Below, piece by piece: positions 11,950 through 23,410 of a stretch of DNA of 64,000 bases (positions within the stretch are counted from its first letter, which is position 1; the number at the start of each line of letters is the position of its first letter). The notes below the pieces were generated by a model that did no database searches, was not told the origin of the DNA, and saw nothing but the letters and a program-made list of their open reading frames with translations. The translations under genes were made by a program, and so were the position numbers. Source of the DNA: Bubalus kerabau (lineage: Eukaryota; Chordata; Mammalia; Artiodactyla; Bovidae); assembly GCF_029407905.1 (NCBI RefSeq), contig NC_073642.1, positions 7,068,001 through 7,132,000 of the forward strand, written 5' to 3'.

Positions 11950-12840
11950 TCCTATGTATCTATACATATATATATGTAAATATATATGTATTTATAGAAT
12001 ATGTCTGTAAATACATTCATTTATATTTTCTAAGGACTTACTAACCATCATATGTTTATCAAATCTAGGATATGAAACATTGATACAATACTATTGTCAA
12101 ATGAACCATCCATATTTAAGTTTTGCAAGTAGTCCCATGAATGTCTTCTGTAGCTTTCTTTTCTTGGTCCGGATGCTAATCTATTGATAGAATCACACAT
12201 TACATTTAGCTATCACATCTTGATCTCCCCCAGTCTGGGTCAGTTACTTAGAATTTTTCTTTATAACCATCACATTTCTTCAAAAATACAATTACAGTCT
12301 AGTTATTTTGTAGGAAACCTCTACTTTTGGTTTTGTGTGCTGTTCCTTCACGAGTGGACTTAGGCTGTTCATTTTTGGCGAGAATACCGCAAACGGACTG
12401 TTGTGTTCTTCGCAGTGTATCTTACCAGGAGGCTCGTGCCGCCAGTTTGCGTCATATTGGGGATGTCAAATTTTATTACTTGGCTCAGGTTGTAATCACT
12501 ATTTTATCTGCTTCAAGTCATAATCTTCTTGTATGTAATTAGTGAGTTATTTGTGGGATATTTTGAGCTTGTAAAAATATCTTGTTCTTCTTTAAACTTT
12601 CCCTCACTAGTTTTAGTGCCTCTTAATTCTTGGCAGACTCAGTTTTGATTGTGACGGCTTCACAACGGTGCATTTCTAGCTCCATTACTTTCTTCCCATT
12701 TCTAATTGGTGCCCTCCTGCAAGGGCAGCTTTCTCCCCCCCCCCCCCCCATTTATTTAGTTATATCTGTGTGGACTTGTAGATCCTTATTTTACTCTATG
12801 GGTATTAATTTATTTACCTGTTTCTTTTGATACACAAGTG
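11950..12840 (-). mobile_element. L1-like 3' region, antisense
   Basis: The stretch resembles widespread old L1 3' sequence in antisense: 'GATACAATACTATTGTCAAA' near 12082, 'TTTGGCGAGAATACCGCAAA' near 12374, 'AATATCTTGTTCTTCTTTAA' near 12577 and 'TATCTGTGTGGACTTGTAGA' near 12763. It probably belongs to the same old insertion as the ORF2 piece that follows, with the intervening ORF2 end deleted. Confidence 0.5.
12735..12749 (+). repeat. Poly-C run of 15
   Basis: Fifteen consecutive C residues within AT-rich L1-derived sequence. The flanks are TTCT and ATTTATTT. Runs like this are length-polymorphic and prone to sequencing error. Confidence 0.95.
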
Positions 12841-12879
12841 ATCTCAGATTTGGCCTTTGTGAGAGTAACTGTTAAAATT

Positions 12880-13440
12880 AGATATGGGTATTAGATTTTC
12901 TAAAGGCTTTTGCAGCCCTCTGGGGGGAGGTCATGCATGTGATTGTTCTTTTTAAACAGATTAATATTGGGTGTTATATAAATGGAATTCCAATTATTAT
13001 ACCAACCTTGAATTCCTGGTATTCGTCTCACTTGGTTGTAATGCATTATTTCCTTAAAGTGATGTTGCAAACTATTTGCTAATATTTTATTGAGCCTTTC
13101 TGCATCCGTATTTATACCTGACAGTGCTCTATAGTTTTCTTTTGTGTATGGGCTCACTTATCAAAATTATACTAGTTTTTTAAAAAGGGTGGAAGTTTTC
13201 CTTTGTTTTCAGTGCTCTGGAACAATTTATGAATCATTGAGGCTGTCTGGTTTATGAAGGTTTGGTAGAATCCCTTGTGAAATCATCTTAGTCTGATTTT
13301 GTGTGTGTGTGTCTGTAGTTTCTTTATAACTTTCTGTTTCTTCTATAAAAATTAGCCTAAGTTTTATATTACTAATGGGATCAATTTTGGTGAATTGTAT
13401 TATTCTAGCAGATTTTGTCTAGATTTTCACATTTAAGTCC
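12880..13440 (-). mobile_element. LINE-1 ORF2 reverse-transcriptase fragment, antisense
   Basis: The minus-strand frame at 12900-13157 reads as degenerate L1 ORF2, with ALSGINTDAERLNKILANSL, QVRRIPGIQGWYN and SIYITPNINLFKKN lining up with the L1 RT segment before motif A. Stops and frameshifts on both sides make it non-functional. Confidence 0.85.
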
Positions 13441-13559
13441 CCTATTACTTGACCTATTAAATATTTAGTGTGGATTATAGTAGACTGCAAGTTCCTAGGT
13501 CACAGGCCTTGGGTATATTAAAGTTATATTTGGCTTATGGAATGACCTTTTTGTTGCCT

Positions 13560-13735
13560 TTTACTGCTGTTGAAAATCCATTTTGTTTTTGGAGGCCCAA
13601 CCTATATGTCACCTCATCCAGGAAGTCCACCCTGATTGCCTCGCCTACTTTCTGGAGTCTCAAGGTCCTATGTCTGTATTCTGAACATCACATTTATCTC
13701 TCTCTGCTGTTTGTTGTCATTATGTCTGGGTGGAA
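13560..13735 (+). mobile_element. L2 LINE fragment
   Basis: 'TATATGTCACCTCATCCAGG', 'AAGTCCACCCTGATTGCC' and 'CATCACATTTATCTCTCTCT' match the sense order of the L2 3' end. The end of this L2 merges into the antisense LTR that follows. Confidence 0.6.
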
Positions 13736-14235
13736 GGCAAGAGTTTCCTATCACCGCTATAAAAAATTACCACAAAAACTTAGTGACTTAGAACAACACA
13801 AATGTATTATTAATATCTCACAATCCTGGAGGTCAGAAGTCTGAAATTGGTTTTACTGGCTAGAGTCAAGATGTCAGCAGGCCTTCATTCCTCCTGGAGG
13901 CTCTAGGGGAGAGTCTGTTTCCTTGCGTTTTCCAGCTTCTCAAGGCTGCCTGTATTCCTTGGCTCTCAGCCCCTGCCTCCATCTTCAAAGCCTGCCATGG
14001 ACAGTGGAGACTTTCTCACGCTGACAGTTCTCTTCGCTAGTCACATCTCTCTCTGCCTCCCTGGGATAAGGGCACGTGTGCCTGCATCAGGCCCACCTCA
14101 CTCATCCAGGGTGTCCCCGTCTCAAGATCCTTAACGTAATCACATCTGCTAAGCCCTTTTACCGTGTAAGTTAACACACACTCCTGTGTTCAGGGGATTA
14201 GGACGTGGGCATTGCTGGGGGACCACTCACAAACT
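13736..14235 (-). mobile_element. MaLR/MLT1-like LTR, antisense
   Basis: Antisense LTR landmarks occur in order: 'CTTAGTGACTTAGAACAACA' near 13779, 'ATCTCACAATCCTGGAGGTC' near 13815, 'AGTCAAGATGTCAGCAGGCC' near 13864, 'CTTCAAAGCCTGCCATGGAC' near 13983 and 'GGGGATTAGGACGTGGGCAT' near 14193. It lacks internal retroviral sequence. Subfamily not assigned. Confidence 0.6.
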
Positions 14236-15748
14236 TATCGCATTCATGATTATATTTCCAATGTTTCCTGTAAACATGTATCATAAATGTGTTTCTCTCA
14301 CAAGGCTAAGCATTGCAGTCACGGTCACTGTTCAATAATTATTTTTCCTCCTTCAGTTATGTTTCAGACATGTTCTGTATCAGAACACAGAAAAATTCAC
14401 TGTAGACCTCTTCCTTGATAATCCCATTGCTTGACTGAGAGAGAAAGTCTAAAACTGAAGCCCTGAGACCAGAAACGAAAGGCCGCTGCGCTATTTTTTG
14501 TACGTGTGTCTGAGTCCTCTCACCACATGCGGTCCCACCAGGCCGGGGAACTGGAGGAGAAGCGGTGCTGTCTCTTCCCGGCTCTCTCCTGAGCTCTTAT
14601 GCAACACACACCCGCCCTACTTTAGTAACTCAAAGCAGAGAAGGCCTCCAGCTTAAATAGGAAAATCTGCCTTCAGCGGCAGATGGACCAAGAATGCATA
14701 GTTTATTATTTAAAGTCCACGCTGGCTGGGGCTGTCCAGGTGGCTCAAGGAAGCTCCTGGCAGCTGGTCCAAGCCCGGGGCTGGAGGAGGGCCGGTGGCC
14801 CTCGGGAGGCCAGGGCCGGGAGGCCGGGCGCTGACTTGGTGTTCCAGGGCTGCGGGGGTGGAGAGTGCGGCCCTTGCCAGCTCCCACAGAAGTGTCTGAT
14901 TTTTGAATCAGCAGCCTTCCTGTTCCCTCCAAGGGAGAGAGCCGGGGAACGTGTGACTGAGCAGAGGAGCGAGCCGGCTTCCCTCCCAGCAGGAGGACGC
15001 GGGCCAGGAAGTCAGACACCGAGAAAGGGAAGGGGAACAGACACTCTGTTTGGAGTGACTGCTCAGTTTCTTTTAAGAAATGACTTTTACGGTTGCATTT
15101 TTCCCCCTCTGCCGAAAAGTCTAGCCTTCTTTCAGTGTACTACTTTCTCATGGAAAAGCCCGGCAAAAAAAAAAGCCTGCTGCCCAGTTTTCTTGGGTGT
15201 TTTCCAGCCGTGAATGCAGCGGGTTCATTTTGCACAGTCTTCTTTCAAAGCAGCGGGCGATTTCTCGTGCACGACCAGACAGGGAATGCGCTGGCTGGAG
15301 CCGTGGGGTTGCATAAACTGCCTTCAGGCTGAAGGAGCGCGTACCTTTCTCAATCCATTAGCAAGTCATAGATCAAACTCCCCGTCACTGGGTTTGGACA
15401 GAGCTGGACAGTGAACTGGAGGGGAAAAGCCCGAGAAAGCTGCGAGTGTTCCCGCCCAGTTGAGCAGAAAATAGCAGGCATCACTGGTGGTCGGTGATGG
15501 TGGCGTGAATGCAATCTGGGGCCAGCTGGGAGGGGCCGAGCCCCTCAGAGAGGCTTTGCCCACGTGTGGTGTGGGTCCCCGTGCTCAGAGATGCTTAGGT
15601 CTGGGGAAGGGAGAAGGGGCTTTTGTTCTCTCCAAAGAGACAGCCACTGTTTAGAAACAGACCTTATAGGCCTCCCATGGATCCCTTAGGCAGTCTGCAC
15701 TTGGCTTTTTGGGCCCTTGAAAAGGGAATGAGCATTCTCTGCATCACC
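14236..15748. other. Unassigned intronic DNA with a GC-rich block
   Basis: About 14740-15060 is notably GC-rich and CpG-containing against an AT-rich background and has no repeat I recognise. Overlapping frames of up to 176 codons (14683-15213 +, 14630-15019 -) follow from the GC content and show no protein similarity. The block could be a regulatory element, but nothing proves it. Confidence 0.45.
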
Positions 15749-15881
15749 TTTTTTTTTTTTTTTTTTTGATGTTTTGGCTGCACTGCGTGGCATGTGGGAT
15801 CTTAGTTCCCTGACCAGGAATCCCTGTAGTCCCCTGCATTGGAAGGGCAGAGTCCTAACCACTTGACCACCAGGGAAGTCC
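15749..15881 (-). mobile_element. Cetartiodactyl tRNA-Glu SINE (CHR-type), antisense
   Basis: It starts with the reversed A tail (T run from 15749) and continues 'TTTTGGCTGCACTGCGTGGC', 'ATGTGGGATCTTAGTTCCCT', 'CCTGCATTGGAAGGGCAG', 'AGTCCTAACCACTTGACCAC' and 'CAGGGAAGTCCT'. The last part is the reversed tRNA-derived head. Essentially full length. Confidence 0.85.
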
Positions 15882-16538
15882 TCTGTATCCACATTGGAAG
15901 AAGTCCAACTTTCTCCAAATAGACCGTCATCCATCCCTGGCGAAGGATGGATGCTGCTTTTCTGACTCTGCTTTTAGGGCAGTTTTGGTTCCCTTGACCA
16001 TCTCTCGTTTTCTGACCTTGACGTGTATGGAGGTACCTCTTCCTCGCGTGTGGCTCACTGCTGATGTTGGGAGCTCTGAGCACCTGCGTTTCATGCCTGC
16101 TCTGTCCTGGAGGGCATCACAGAGTCCCAGATGGACTGTGGGTCTTCTTTCGGAGCAGCAGTTAATCATTTTATTGGGGTGAAATTCTTCAGAGCGGCAT
16201 GAAGGCAGAGACCTTCAATTAATGTCTGTTCAGGGCCTCTTTGGCTGGTCTCTGGGCTTAAAAACTGCCTTCTTCAGTATAAATATGTATCTCCTGGAGG
16301 TGAAAGATGTCTTACTGCTCCAGTGATGTGAGCATTCATGTTCCAAGCCCTCGGGGGACATGTATCCCTTGCCAGTAGCCGCAGGGTTCTCTCTCCCCGA
16401 GCCTGCACCTCGCAGGTCTTTGCGTCCCTGTACATCCTGTGTGAAGATGGAAGCCTTTCGCTGCGTCACCCGAAGACGCCAAGGGTCAGTGCAGGTGCCT
16501 GGCTCTCCGGTTTTAATGGCACACCAGCTCAGGAAGCA
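15882..16538. other. Unassigned intronic DNA
   Basis: No repeat or exon recognised. The sequence separates the CHR-type SINE from the first of two antisense Bov-tA elements. Confidence 0.5.
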
Positions 16539-16742
16539 CTTGAAAAGTGAAGTTGCTCAGTCGTGTCCAACTCTGCGACCCCATGGACTACACCTCCTCC
16601 ATCCATGGGATTCTCCAGGCAAGAGTACTGGAGTGGGTTGCCATTCCCTTCTCCAGGGGATCTTCTGGACCCAGGGATGGAACCCGGGTCTCCCACCTTG
16701 CAGGCAGAGGTTTACCATCTGCGCCACCAAGGGAGCCACCAG
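16539..16742 (-). mobile_element. Bov-tA SINE, antisense, with tRNA-derived head
   Basis: 'GCTCAGTCGTGTCCAACTCT', 'CCAGGCAAGAGTACTGGAGT' and the reversed tRNA-derived part 'ATGGAACCCGGGTCTCCC' and 'TTTACCATCTGCGCCACCAA' are present. It is close to a full-length monomer. Confidence 0.9.
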
Positions 16743-16976
16743 GATGCACTTAGGCAGTCCATTCCAGCACCTGTCTAAAGATGCTGAAGAGCATTTCCCC
16801 TTCCTCCATGTTCACGTCACCCCAGGCTCGGTGGTGGGTGGTGGAGGAGTGTGGAGAAGGAACTCGAGCAAATGGCTGAGCCCCACAGACTCCGGGCACC
16901 CTGGCTCAGGGTGCGCTGGCGGGGCCCAGGTCTCTGAGTGCCTGGGGGGAGGGCTAGGGGCTCACCAGGGAGTGGC

Positions 16977-17247
16977 TGCTGCTGCTAAGTCGCTTCAGTC
17001 GTGTCCAACTCTGTGCGACCCCATAGACGGCAGGCCACCAGGCTCCCCCGTCCCTGGGATTCTCCAGGCAAGAATACTGGAGTGGGTTGCCATTTCCTTC
17101 TCCAATGCATGAAAGTGAAAATTGAAAGTGAAGTCGCTCAGTCGTATCCGACCCTTAGCGACCCCATGGACTGCAGCCTTCCAGACTCCTCCAATGGGAT
17201 TCTCCAGGCAAGAGTACTGGAGTGGGGTGCCATTGCCTTCTCCCACC
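16977..17247 (-). mobile_element. Bov-tA2 (dimeric) SINE, antisense
   Basis: It begins with the reversed (CTG)n tail, followed by two monomers separated at about 17104-17130. Each ends in 'CAGGCAAGAATACTGGAGTG' or 'CAGGCAAGAGTACTGGAGTG'. The sequence GGGAGTGG occurs on both sides (16969 and 17250) and may be part of the target duplication. Confidence 0.93.
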
Positions 17248-18745
17248 AGGGAGTGGGGTGGGCCCTAAACATGGATGGACGCCAGTAGGTTTACAGGGCA
17301 GATTACCCAAAGAAGGGGGCAACTCACACTATGTGGCGCCTGCCTATCCCCTGGGCTCAGGACCTCATCCAGAAAGGATGCCCAGTGGCCAGGGTAGTGA
17401 GGGCAAAGCCCAGAGCCCTGCCTTGGGGCCTGGCTTAGAATGCACACACACCGTGTGATCTTGAGCGGACGCCTGACCCCAGACATGTGTCTCCGCCCGA
17501 GATTGTCTCGAGGCGGAGGCCGGCCACGGCGCGGTCACTGGCGGACAGCATGGGGGCAGCCGGTGCGGGAGCAGTCCTGCTGGCGGGCAGCTTGCAGCCT
17601 CGGTGGAAGACGGGCGTCGTGTGATGACAGACATCCCTGCTTGGGGCATCTGCGTTGTGAAAACTCAGTGTTGCCCAGCAGAATGCCGTGCCTGTCGTAG
17701 AGGCCAGGAAATTGCTAGGTTTGGGGACACCAAGACTTGGCATGAGACTGGAGCAGAGAGTCACAGCCCTGACCCCAGTGTGGCTTCCTCGTCTTGTCTG
17801 ACAAGGAGGCTGAGCACCGAAGGGCTGTGTGCCAGCTGCTGGGCAGGTGAGGCGCGTCCTCGCATCCCGGGGCGGTGTGTCCTGCTGCCCTGTGCGGCTG
17901 CAGTGGGCACCCTGTGCTGCAGCCTCCCGTGGAGGGAGTCAGCTGGGAGGGGGGCAGCGCAGCGCTGGGGAGCTCAGCCAGGGTTCTGTTTTCCTTTCCC
18001 AGGAATTTTTTTTCTTTCCTTCCTGATTCCAGTGCTGACAGTACAGACATCTTGAAGATATTCCAGTTTCAACCATATTAAAGAGTAGTTACTTGGAGTT
18101 CTGATACACTCGTAACTACCTAAAAAGGGAAAGTATTCAACAATAGTGAGAAAAGAAGGAAGCTGTTGAAGTTGCAGTGAGAGTACTGTGCTGATTTACT
18201 GAGTGCTAGCGTGAATGACGCGGGCACTTGCTTCAGGAGGCCGAGGCTTCGAGCGGCACTGAACGATGGCGTTTGGCCATGCGCTCTGTCTTTGGGGAGT
18301 CTGAGATGTGAAGCTGTCATCTTCTGCTTTCTTCCCTCCCAGTCGTCTGTGACAAGCAGCCTGTAACAGCCCATGTTCCAGACAAGTGAACATCATTTCT
18401 GGCTGCCAGAGAAAATAAAAGGTTTTAAAATAACTTTTTGACAGGGCTCTACTATAAAACATTTTGTGGGGTGTGTGTGTGTGTGTGTGTGTGTGAATTG
18501 TCTTTGTATGTAGAGGAAAAAAACAGATTGTTCTCTTCCAGGGTATAATGTTTTTGGTAATACATAGCACTGATAAGTTGTTTAAAAAGTGAGATTTTTG
18601 CAAAGTGAACCAAATTTTAAATTAAGCACATGAACTTATCATTTTAAGGAAATCTGGAATGAATCCTATAAAGGAGAGACGTTTTTGGCAGGATGCAGAC
18701 CAACTTCTCAGAATGTACTTCTTGGTTGCTTCTGTATTTATTATC
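17248..18745. other. Unassigned intronic DNA with CpG-dense patch and a GT microsatellite
   Basis: 17460-17630 holds many CpG dinucleotides (by eye roughly 18 in 170 bases) without a repeat I can name. A (GT)n tract lies at 18465-18496. Several frames of 80-150 codons in this GC-rich DNA lack any domain or splice support. Confidence 0.45.
18465..18496 (+). repeat. (GT)n microsatellite
   Basis: A pure GT dinucleotide tract of about 13 units after GTGGG. Likely length-polymorphic. Confidence 0.95.
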
Positions 18746-18817
18746 AGTTCAGTTCAGTCGCTCAGTTGTGTCCGACTCTTCGCAACCCCATGGACTACAG
18801 TGTGCCAGGCCTCCCTA
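18746..18817 (-). mobile_element. BovB 3'-terminal fragment, antisense
   Basis: 'AGTTCAGTTCAGTCGCTCAG', 'TTGTGTCCGACTCTTCGCAA' and 'GTGTGCCAGGCCTCCCT' are the reversed last 70 bases of BovB. Extreme 5' truncation. TATTTATTATC and TATATTTATTC flank it. Confidence 0.85.
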
Positions 18818-20469
18818 TATTTATTCTATAAGAGCCTAACTGCTTACCTAGGTCAGATTTGTGGTTACTGGGCCCTCTTAGCAGGGCACTCCTGTATGTG
18901 ATCAAGACCGTTACCCAGGAGTGCCCGGCTGGGTGCCAGGTTTAATCAGTAAAAGAACTTTGTCTCCTGTGAAAAGTCTATCAGGTTATATGAGCCTCAG
19001 CCATGACGGACCCAGGATTTTTCAAGTAATGTAGGCGGAGCACTGTTGCTTTCTGCTGCCATCGCTCGCCTCTGTTTGCCTCTAGCTTGATTTAGTTTTC
19101 AGGCTGGTCCCTGCCCATAAGAAAGGTGGCTCCTGGCCTCTGCAGCTCACGTGGTTCCTGGGGTCCAGGAACTCAATCACATCGGACTTCACAAGATGAC
19201 TCACAGGGTCCTGCTTGCATCGCATGCCCTGGACCAGTCACTGTATCTGAAGAGCGGCATTCTCTCTTCTCATGTAACATGGTCAGCATGTGGCAGTAGA
19301 GGGGGTCTGCTCATAGAAGACCCGTCAGTTTTGTGGGGTCCCAAATGGCAAGTGGCAGGGAGACGTTCTGCTATCATGATGGGGTGGAGCTACGGATGCC
19401 CCTAAGGTGGTGTACATTACTGTTAATCTCTGCCTTTGTCTCCTGAGTGGACTCTGAGGGGGCCTTTGCCCCGGGGTGTCTGTAAAGTGCTCAGTCCCTG
19501 ATGTCCTCCCTGAGCTGCCTTCTCCATTCTCCTGAGGGCAGTGGAGGAAAGAAGTCATGTTCAAGCAGTGGACTGTGCTTAGGTGACTGTGGAGTGGGGT
19601 GCTGTAAAAGGGCCCATGCTCTTGTAGAATGCCCAGGTGCATAAACCCAGGTTGGCTCAGGTAGTGTAGGGAGGTGTTTTGGACTTTGGAAGTGTGACAG
19701 GACTTAAGAGTTTCTACTTAGCTCAGCATGGGGGGAAAAAACAGCAAATTACTGCTTTTACCCCAGGATCAGTTACTATTGCTGTGTACTGAATTACCTC
19801 CAAGGCTTAGTGGCTTCAAACTGCCATTTTATTTATTTGTGTTTTGAACTGCAAACACATTTATTCTCTCCTGACTGAACAGCAGACATAATAGCAGACC
19901 CACACTGTATTCTCTGCTCTCATGGTTGCCCCAGTGGATACAGCTGTAATGCAGCCTTACCATAATGCAGCCATAACGTAGCCTCAGCGGCTTTTTCAGG
20001 TGGAGCTTAATATGCTTACAGGACAAAAGCAGCCATGGCCACGCGAGTACCTCGTGACGTGCATGTGCAGTACTATACGTGATCTCAGCTGTTACATGAT
20101 CATGGACAATCGTGGAAGACGGATTGCATGTAGATTGTGAGGCGAGAGACCCTGGAGTGTGGAATGTAGGCAAAGAGCAAATTAGCCAACAGGGCTGTGG
20201 TCAGGCTGTCATACCCCATGCCCTCTCACTCTCACCCCATGGTTTGTAAATAATGAAACGCCATGTTAATATGCTCACAGATTCTGTGAGTGAGGAGTTC
20301 AGACAGAGCAGGGAGGAGCTAGCTTGTATCTGCTCCTAAGAGTCCAGGTGTCACCTGGGAAGACCTGAGGTCTGGGGACTAGGGTGATCTGGAAACGCCT
20401 CCACGCACGTGCCTGGCCCTGGGGTGAATGACCTGAAGGCAGAACTACCAACTGCTAGTTTGTACACGT
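18818..20469. other. Unassigned intronic DNA
   Basis: No exon. 19765-19860 ('TTGCTGTGTACTGAATTACC', 'TTAGTGGCTTCAAACTGCC') resembles the antisense end of an old LTR or DNA repeat, but I cannot assign it. The rest is unrecognised. Confidence 0.45.
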
Positions 20470-20786
20470 ATCAACAGTCTGTTCCTTCGTATTGCTGAGT
20501 AGTATTCCATCACATGGATGATACAGTTCGTTTATCCATTCACCTGTTGATCATTGGGTTGTCTCCCAGTTTTTGGCTATACCAAGTAAAGTTACTGTGA
20601 ATATTCAAGTCTTTTTATGGACTTAAAATCCTGGATAAATATGTAATTGAGGATTGGCTGGGTCATAAAGTAGGTATATGTTTATTTTTTAAAGGAACTA
20701 CCAAATCACATTTCAGAGTAGTTGTACCTGCCGTGTTACATCCGCATCAGTGCTATATGAGGATTCCAATATCTGCAACACTTGGA
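20470..20786 (-). mobile_element. LINE-1 3' end, antisense
   Basis: 'GAGTAGTATTCCATCACATG', 'TCATTGGGTTGTCTCCCAGT' and 'AGGAACTACCAAATCACATT' are classic antisense L1 ORF2-end and 3' UTR phrases. It abuts a BovB insertion at its right end. Confidence 0.75.
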
Positions 20787-20787
20787 A

Positions 20788-21415
20788 TTGTTCAGTCACT
20801 CAGTCCTGTCCAACTCTTGGCAACTCCATGGACTCAGAATGCCAGGCTTCCCTGTCCATTACCAACTCCCAGAGGTTGCTCAAACGCATGTCCATTGAGT
20901 CAGTGATGCCATCCAACCATCTCATCCTCTGTCGTCCCCTTCTCCTCCTACCTTCAATCTTTCCCAGCAGCAGGGTCTTTTCCAATGAATCAGGTCTTCT
21001 CATCAGATGGCCAAAGTATTGGAGTTTCAGCTTCAACATCAGTCCTTTCAATGAATATTCAGGACTGATTTCCTTTAGGATGGACTGGTTGGATCTCCTT
21101 GTAGACCAAGGGACTCTCGAGAGTCTTCTCCAACACCACAGTTCAAAAGCTTCAATTTTTCACCGCTCAGCTTTCTTTATAGTCCAGCTCTCACATCCAT
21201 ACACTACTGGAAAAACTGTAGCTTTGACTATTCTGACCTTTGTTGGCAAAGTTATGTCTCTGCTTTTTAATATGCTGTCTAGGTAGGTCATAGCTTTTCT
21301 TCCAAGAAGCAAGTGTCTTTTCATTTCACGGCTGCAGTCACCATCTGCAGTGATTTTGGAGCCCAAGAAAATAAAGTTTCTCACTGTTTTCATTGTTTCC
21401 CCATCTATTTGCCAT
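20788..21415 (-). mobile_element. BovB LINE, 3' portion, antisense
   Basis: The 3' terminus (reversed 'TTGTTCAGTCACTCAG') is at the left. The element runs to the 'CCATCTATTTGCCATGAA' segment at the right, so it is 5'-truncated in the RT C-terminal region. The minus-strand frame at 21160-21393 shows NFIFLGSKITADGDC and GCESWTIKKAE, typical of the BovB RT C-terminus. Confidence 0.9.
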
Positions 21416-21952
21416 GAATTATTAATTCAAACTCTTTACTTATAATAGGTCCATTCAGGGTGTTTGTTTGTTTTTTTTATTCCCCTTGGGTAAGTTTTTA
21501 TAATTGTGTCTCTTTAGGAGCTTGTTCATTTCATCTATGTTATCTAATTGGTTGGCATATGTTGTTCATAGTATTCCTTTATAATCTTTTGTATTTCTAT
21601 AAGGTGAGTGGTAATATTCCATCATTCATATGTGAGTCATATTTCTTGAAATATTTTCTTAATGGTTGTTATAGGAATTGCTATATTATATCTAAACTTA
21701 TGAGACTCTATTTCAGATTGACTGACTTATTTCTAGTGAGATACAGAAATATTATTCCTGTATAGCTTTATTCTCTTTCTCCTTTAGTGAACTATTATTG
21801 TTTATAAATGTATAAATATATTTTATATTTATATACATATCACAAACCCAGCAATGTATTGTTCTTAGTATAACTTATCTTAATTTGTATAATTCTCTAT
21901 GTAGTAATTCTCTTTTTGTGTTTTAAATAAACTGAGAAAGGAAAATTGAGTA

Positions 21953-22220
21953 CATGGCACCCCACTCCAGTACTCATGCCTGGAAAATCCCATGGACGGA
22001 GGAGCCTAGTAGGCTGCAGTCCATGGGGTCACTAAGAGTCGGACACGACTGAGCAACTTCACTTTCACTTTTCACTTTCATGCATTGGAGAAGGAAATGG
22101 CAACCCACTCCAGTGTTCTTGTCTGGAGAATCCCAGGGACGGGGGAGCCTGGCGGGCTGCCGTCTATGGGGTCGCACAGAGTCAGACATGACTGAAGCGA
22201 CTTAGCAGCAGCAGCAGCAT
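21953..22220 (+). mobile_element. Bov-tA2 (dimeric) SINE
   Basis: Two monomers in sense with 'CACCCCACTCCAGTACTC', 'CACTTTCACTTTTCACTTTC' between them and an (AGC)n tail at 22206-22219. Flanking ACAT/AGCAT may be remnants of a target duplication. It interrupts the HAL1-like 3' region. Confidence 0.93.
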
Positions 22221-22639
22221 AGCTTGTTGTAACCTTTCCTTTTCACCATTTCTTATTCTCTTCACTTCTTCCTGTGGATTTGAGTTAGTATCTGGTATCA
22301 GTTTCCTACCCCAAGACAGCATTGCTCACTTATCTCTTTTTGTGTTTTTATGATCAAACATATTTCTCAATGTGAAAGTCCTGACAATACAACTTGTAAA
22401 TAATGTTTTATACAATTTGTTTTAAAATAAGTTAAGAGAAAAAGAGGAAGAAATATGCAATTACACTGTTTCTTATAATTATATATTCAACCCTGTTATT
22501 TTCCTTGTGTGTGTGTGTGTGTATTTGAATTGTCATCTGGGGTCACTTGCTTTCAGTCTGAACAACTTCATTTAGTATTTCTTGCAAGGAATGTCTGCTA
22601 GAAACATATTCTCTCAGTTATTGCTTATCATATAATACC

Positions 22640-23410
22640 TTTATTTCACTTTTGTTTTTGAAGGATAGTTTTGCTGAATATAAGATTATTGGGTCCAGTT
22701 CTTTCTTTCAGCACCTTGAATATGTCATCCCACTGTCTTTGGCCTTTATCATTTCTGATGAGAAGTCAGCTGTTAATCTTACTGGGATTCCTTTATACAT
22801 AAAAAGACATTTTTCTCTTACTGCCTTCAAGATTTTCCTTTTTTCTCTGGTTTTCAGCATTTTTACTATATGTCAGATGTGGATCTCTTTCTATTTATTC
22901 TACTTGGAGTTTGTTGAGTGTCTTGGATGTGTAAATTCATGTTTTTCATCATACTTGGGAAGTTTTCAGGTATTATTTCTTCAGATAATGGGGGAAAAAA
23001 GGAACTTGTTCTTTGGTCCTTTCTTTTTCTCCTCTCCTTTCCATGCATTATGTTGGGGTGCTTAATGATGTCCCACATTTCTCTGAGACCTTGTTCATTT
23101 CCCACTTTTCTTTAGATTGTATAATCTTTATCAGTATATCCTTACATTTGCTGAGTCTTTCTTCTTCTAGCTTAAATATAGTTTTATCTCCTGTTGTGTA
23201 ATTTTTATTTTTGTTTTTGTGCTTTTCAGATCTAGAATTTTAGTTTGATTCCTTAAAAATATAATTTCTATCTCTTTATTGGTATTTTGTATTTGACGAG
23301 ATCTTGTCTTTATAGATTCTTTTACTTCTTTAAGCATAGTTTCTTTTTGTTCCTTGAACATTTTTATTGTGGACATTTTTAAGTCTTTGCCTATTAAATC
23401 TGTCATCTGT
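22640..23410 (-). pseudogene. L1/HAL1 ORF1 (RNA-binding protein) remnant
   Basis: In two minus-strand frames the remnant of an L1-type ORF1 protein is readable. The frame at 23167-23406 gives a K/E-rich heptad-like coiled coil (MFKEQKETMLKEVKES, NTNKEIEII). The frame at 22866-23105 gives LREMWDIIKHPNIMHGKE, EIIPENFPSM and MNLHIQDTQQTPSRINRK, which corresponds to the start of the RNA-recognition part of ORF1p. Further downstream on the minus strand, 22660-22800 reads as the C-terminal segment in DNA order but with stops. ORF1p normally trimerises by the coiled coil and binds LINE RNA. Here frameshifts and stops abolish the protein. There is no sign of host domestication. Confidence 0.75.

Noticed and set aside
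16360..17112. A 250-codon plus-strand open frame
   Set aside because: It reads through two antisense Bov-tA SINEs; the peptide segments (such as SPGKSTGVGCHSLLQG) are the usual SINE shadow translation.
22652..23065. A 137-codon plus-strand frame with apparent membrane segments
   Set aside because: It lies opposite the L1/HAL1 ORF1 remnant, whose minus-strand reading has real family motifs.
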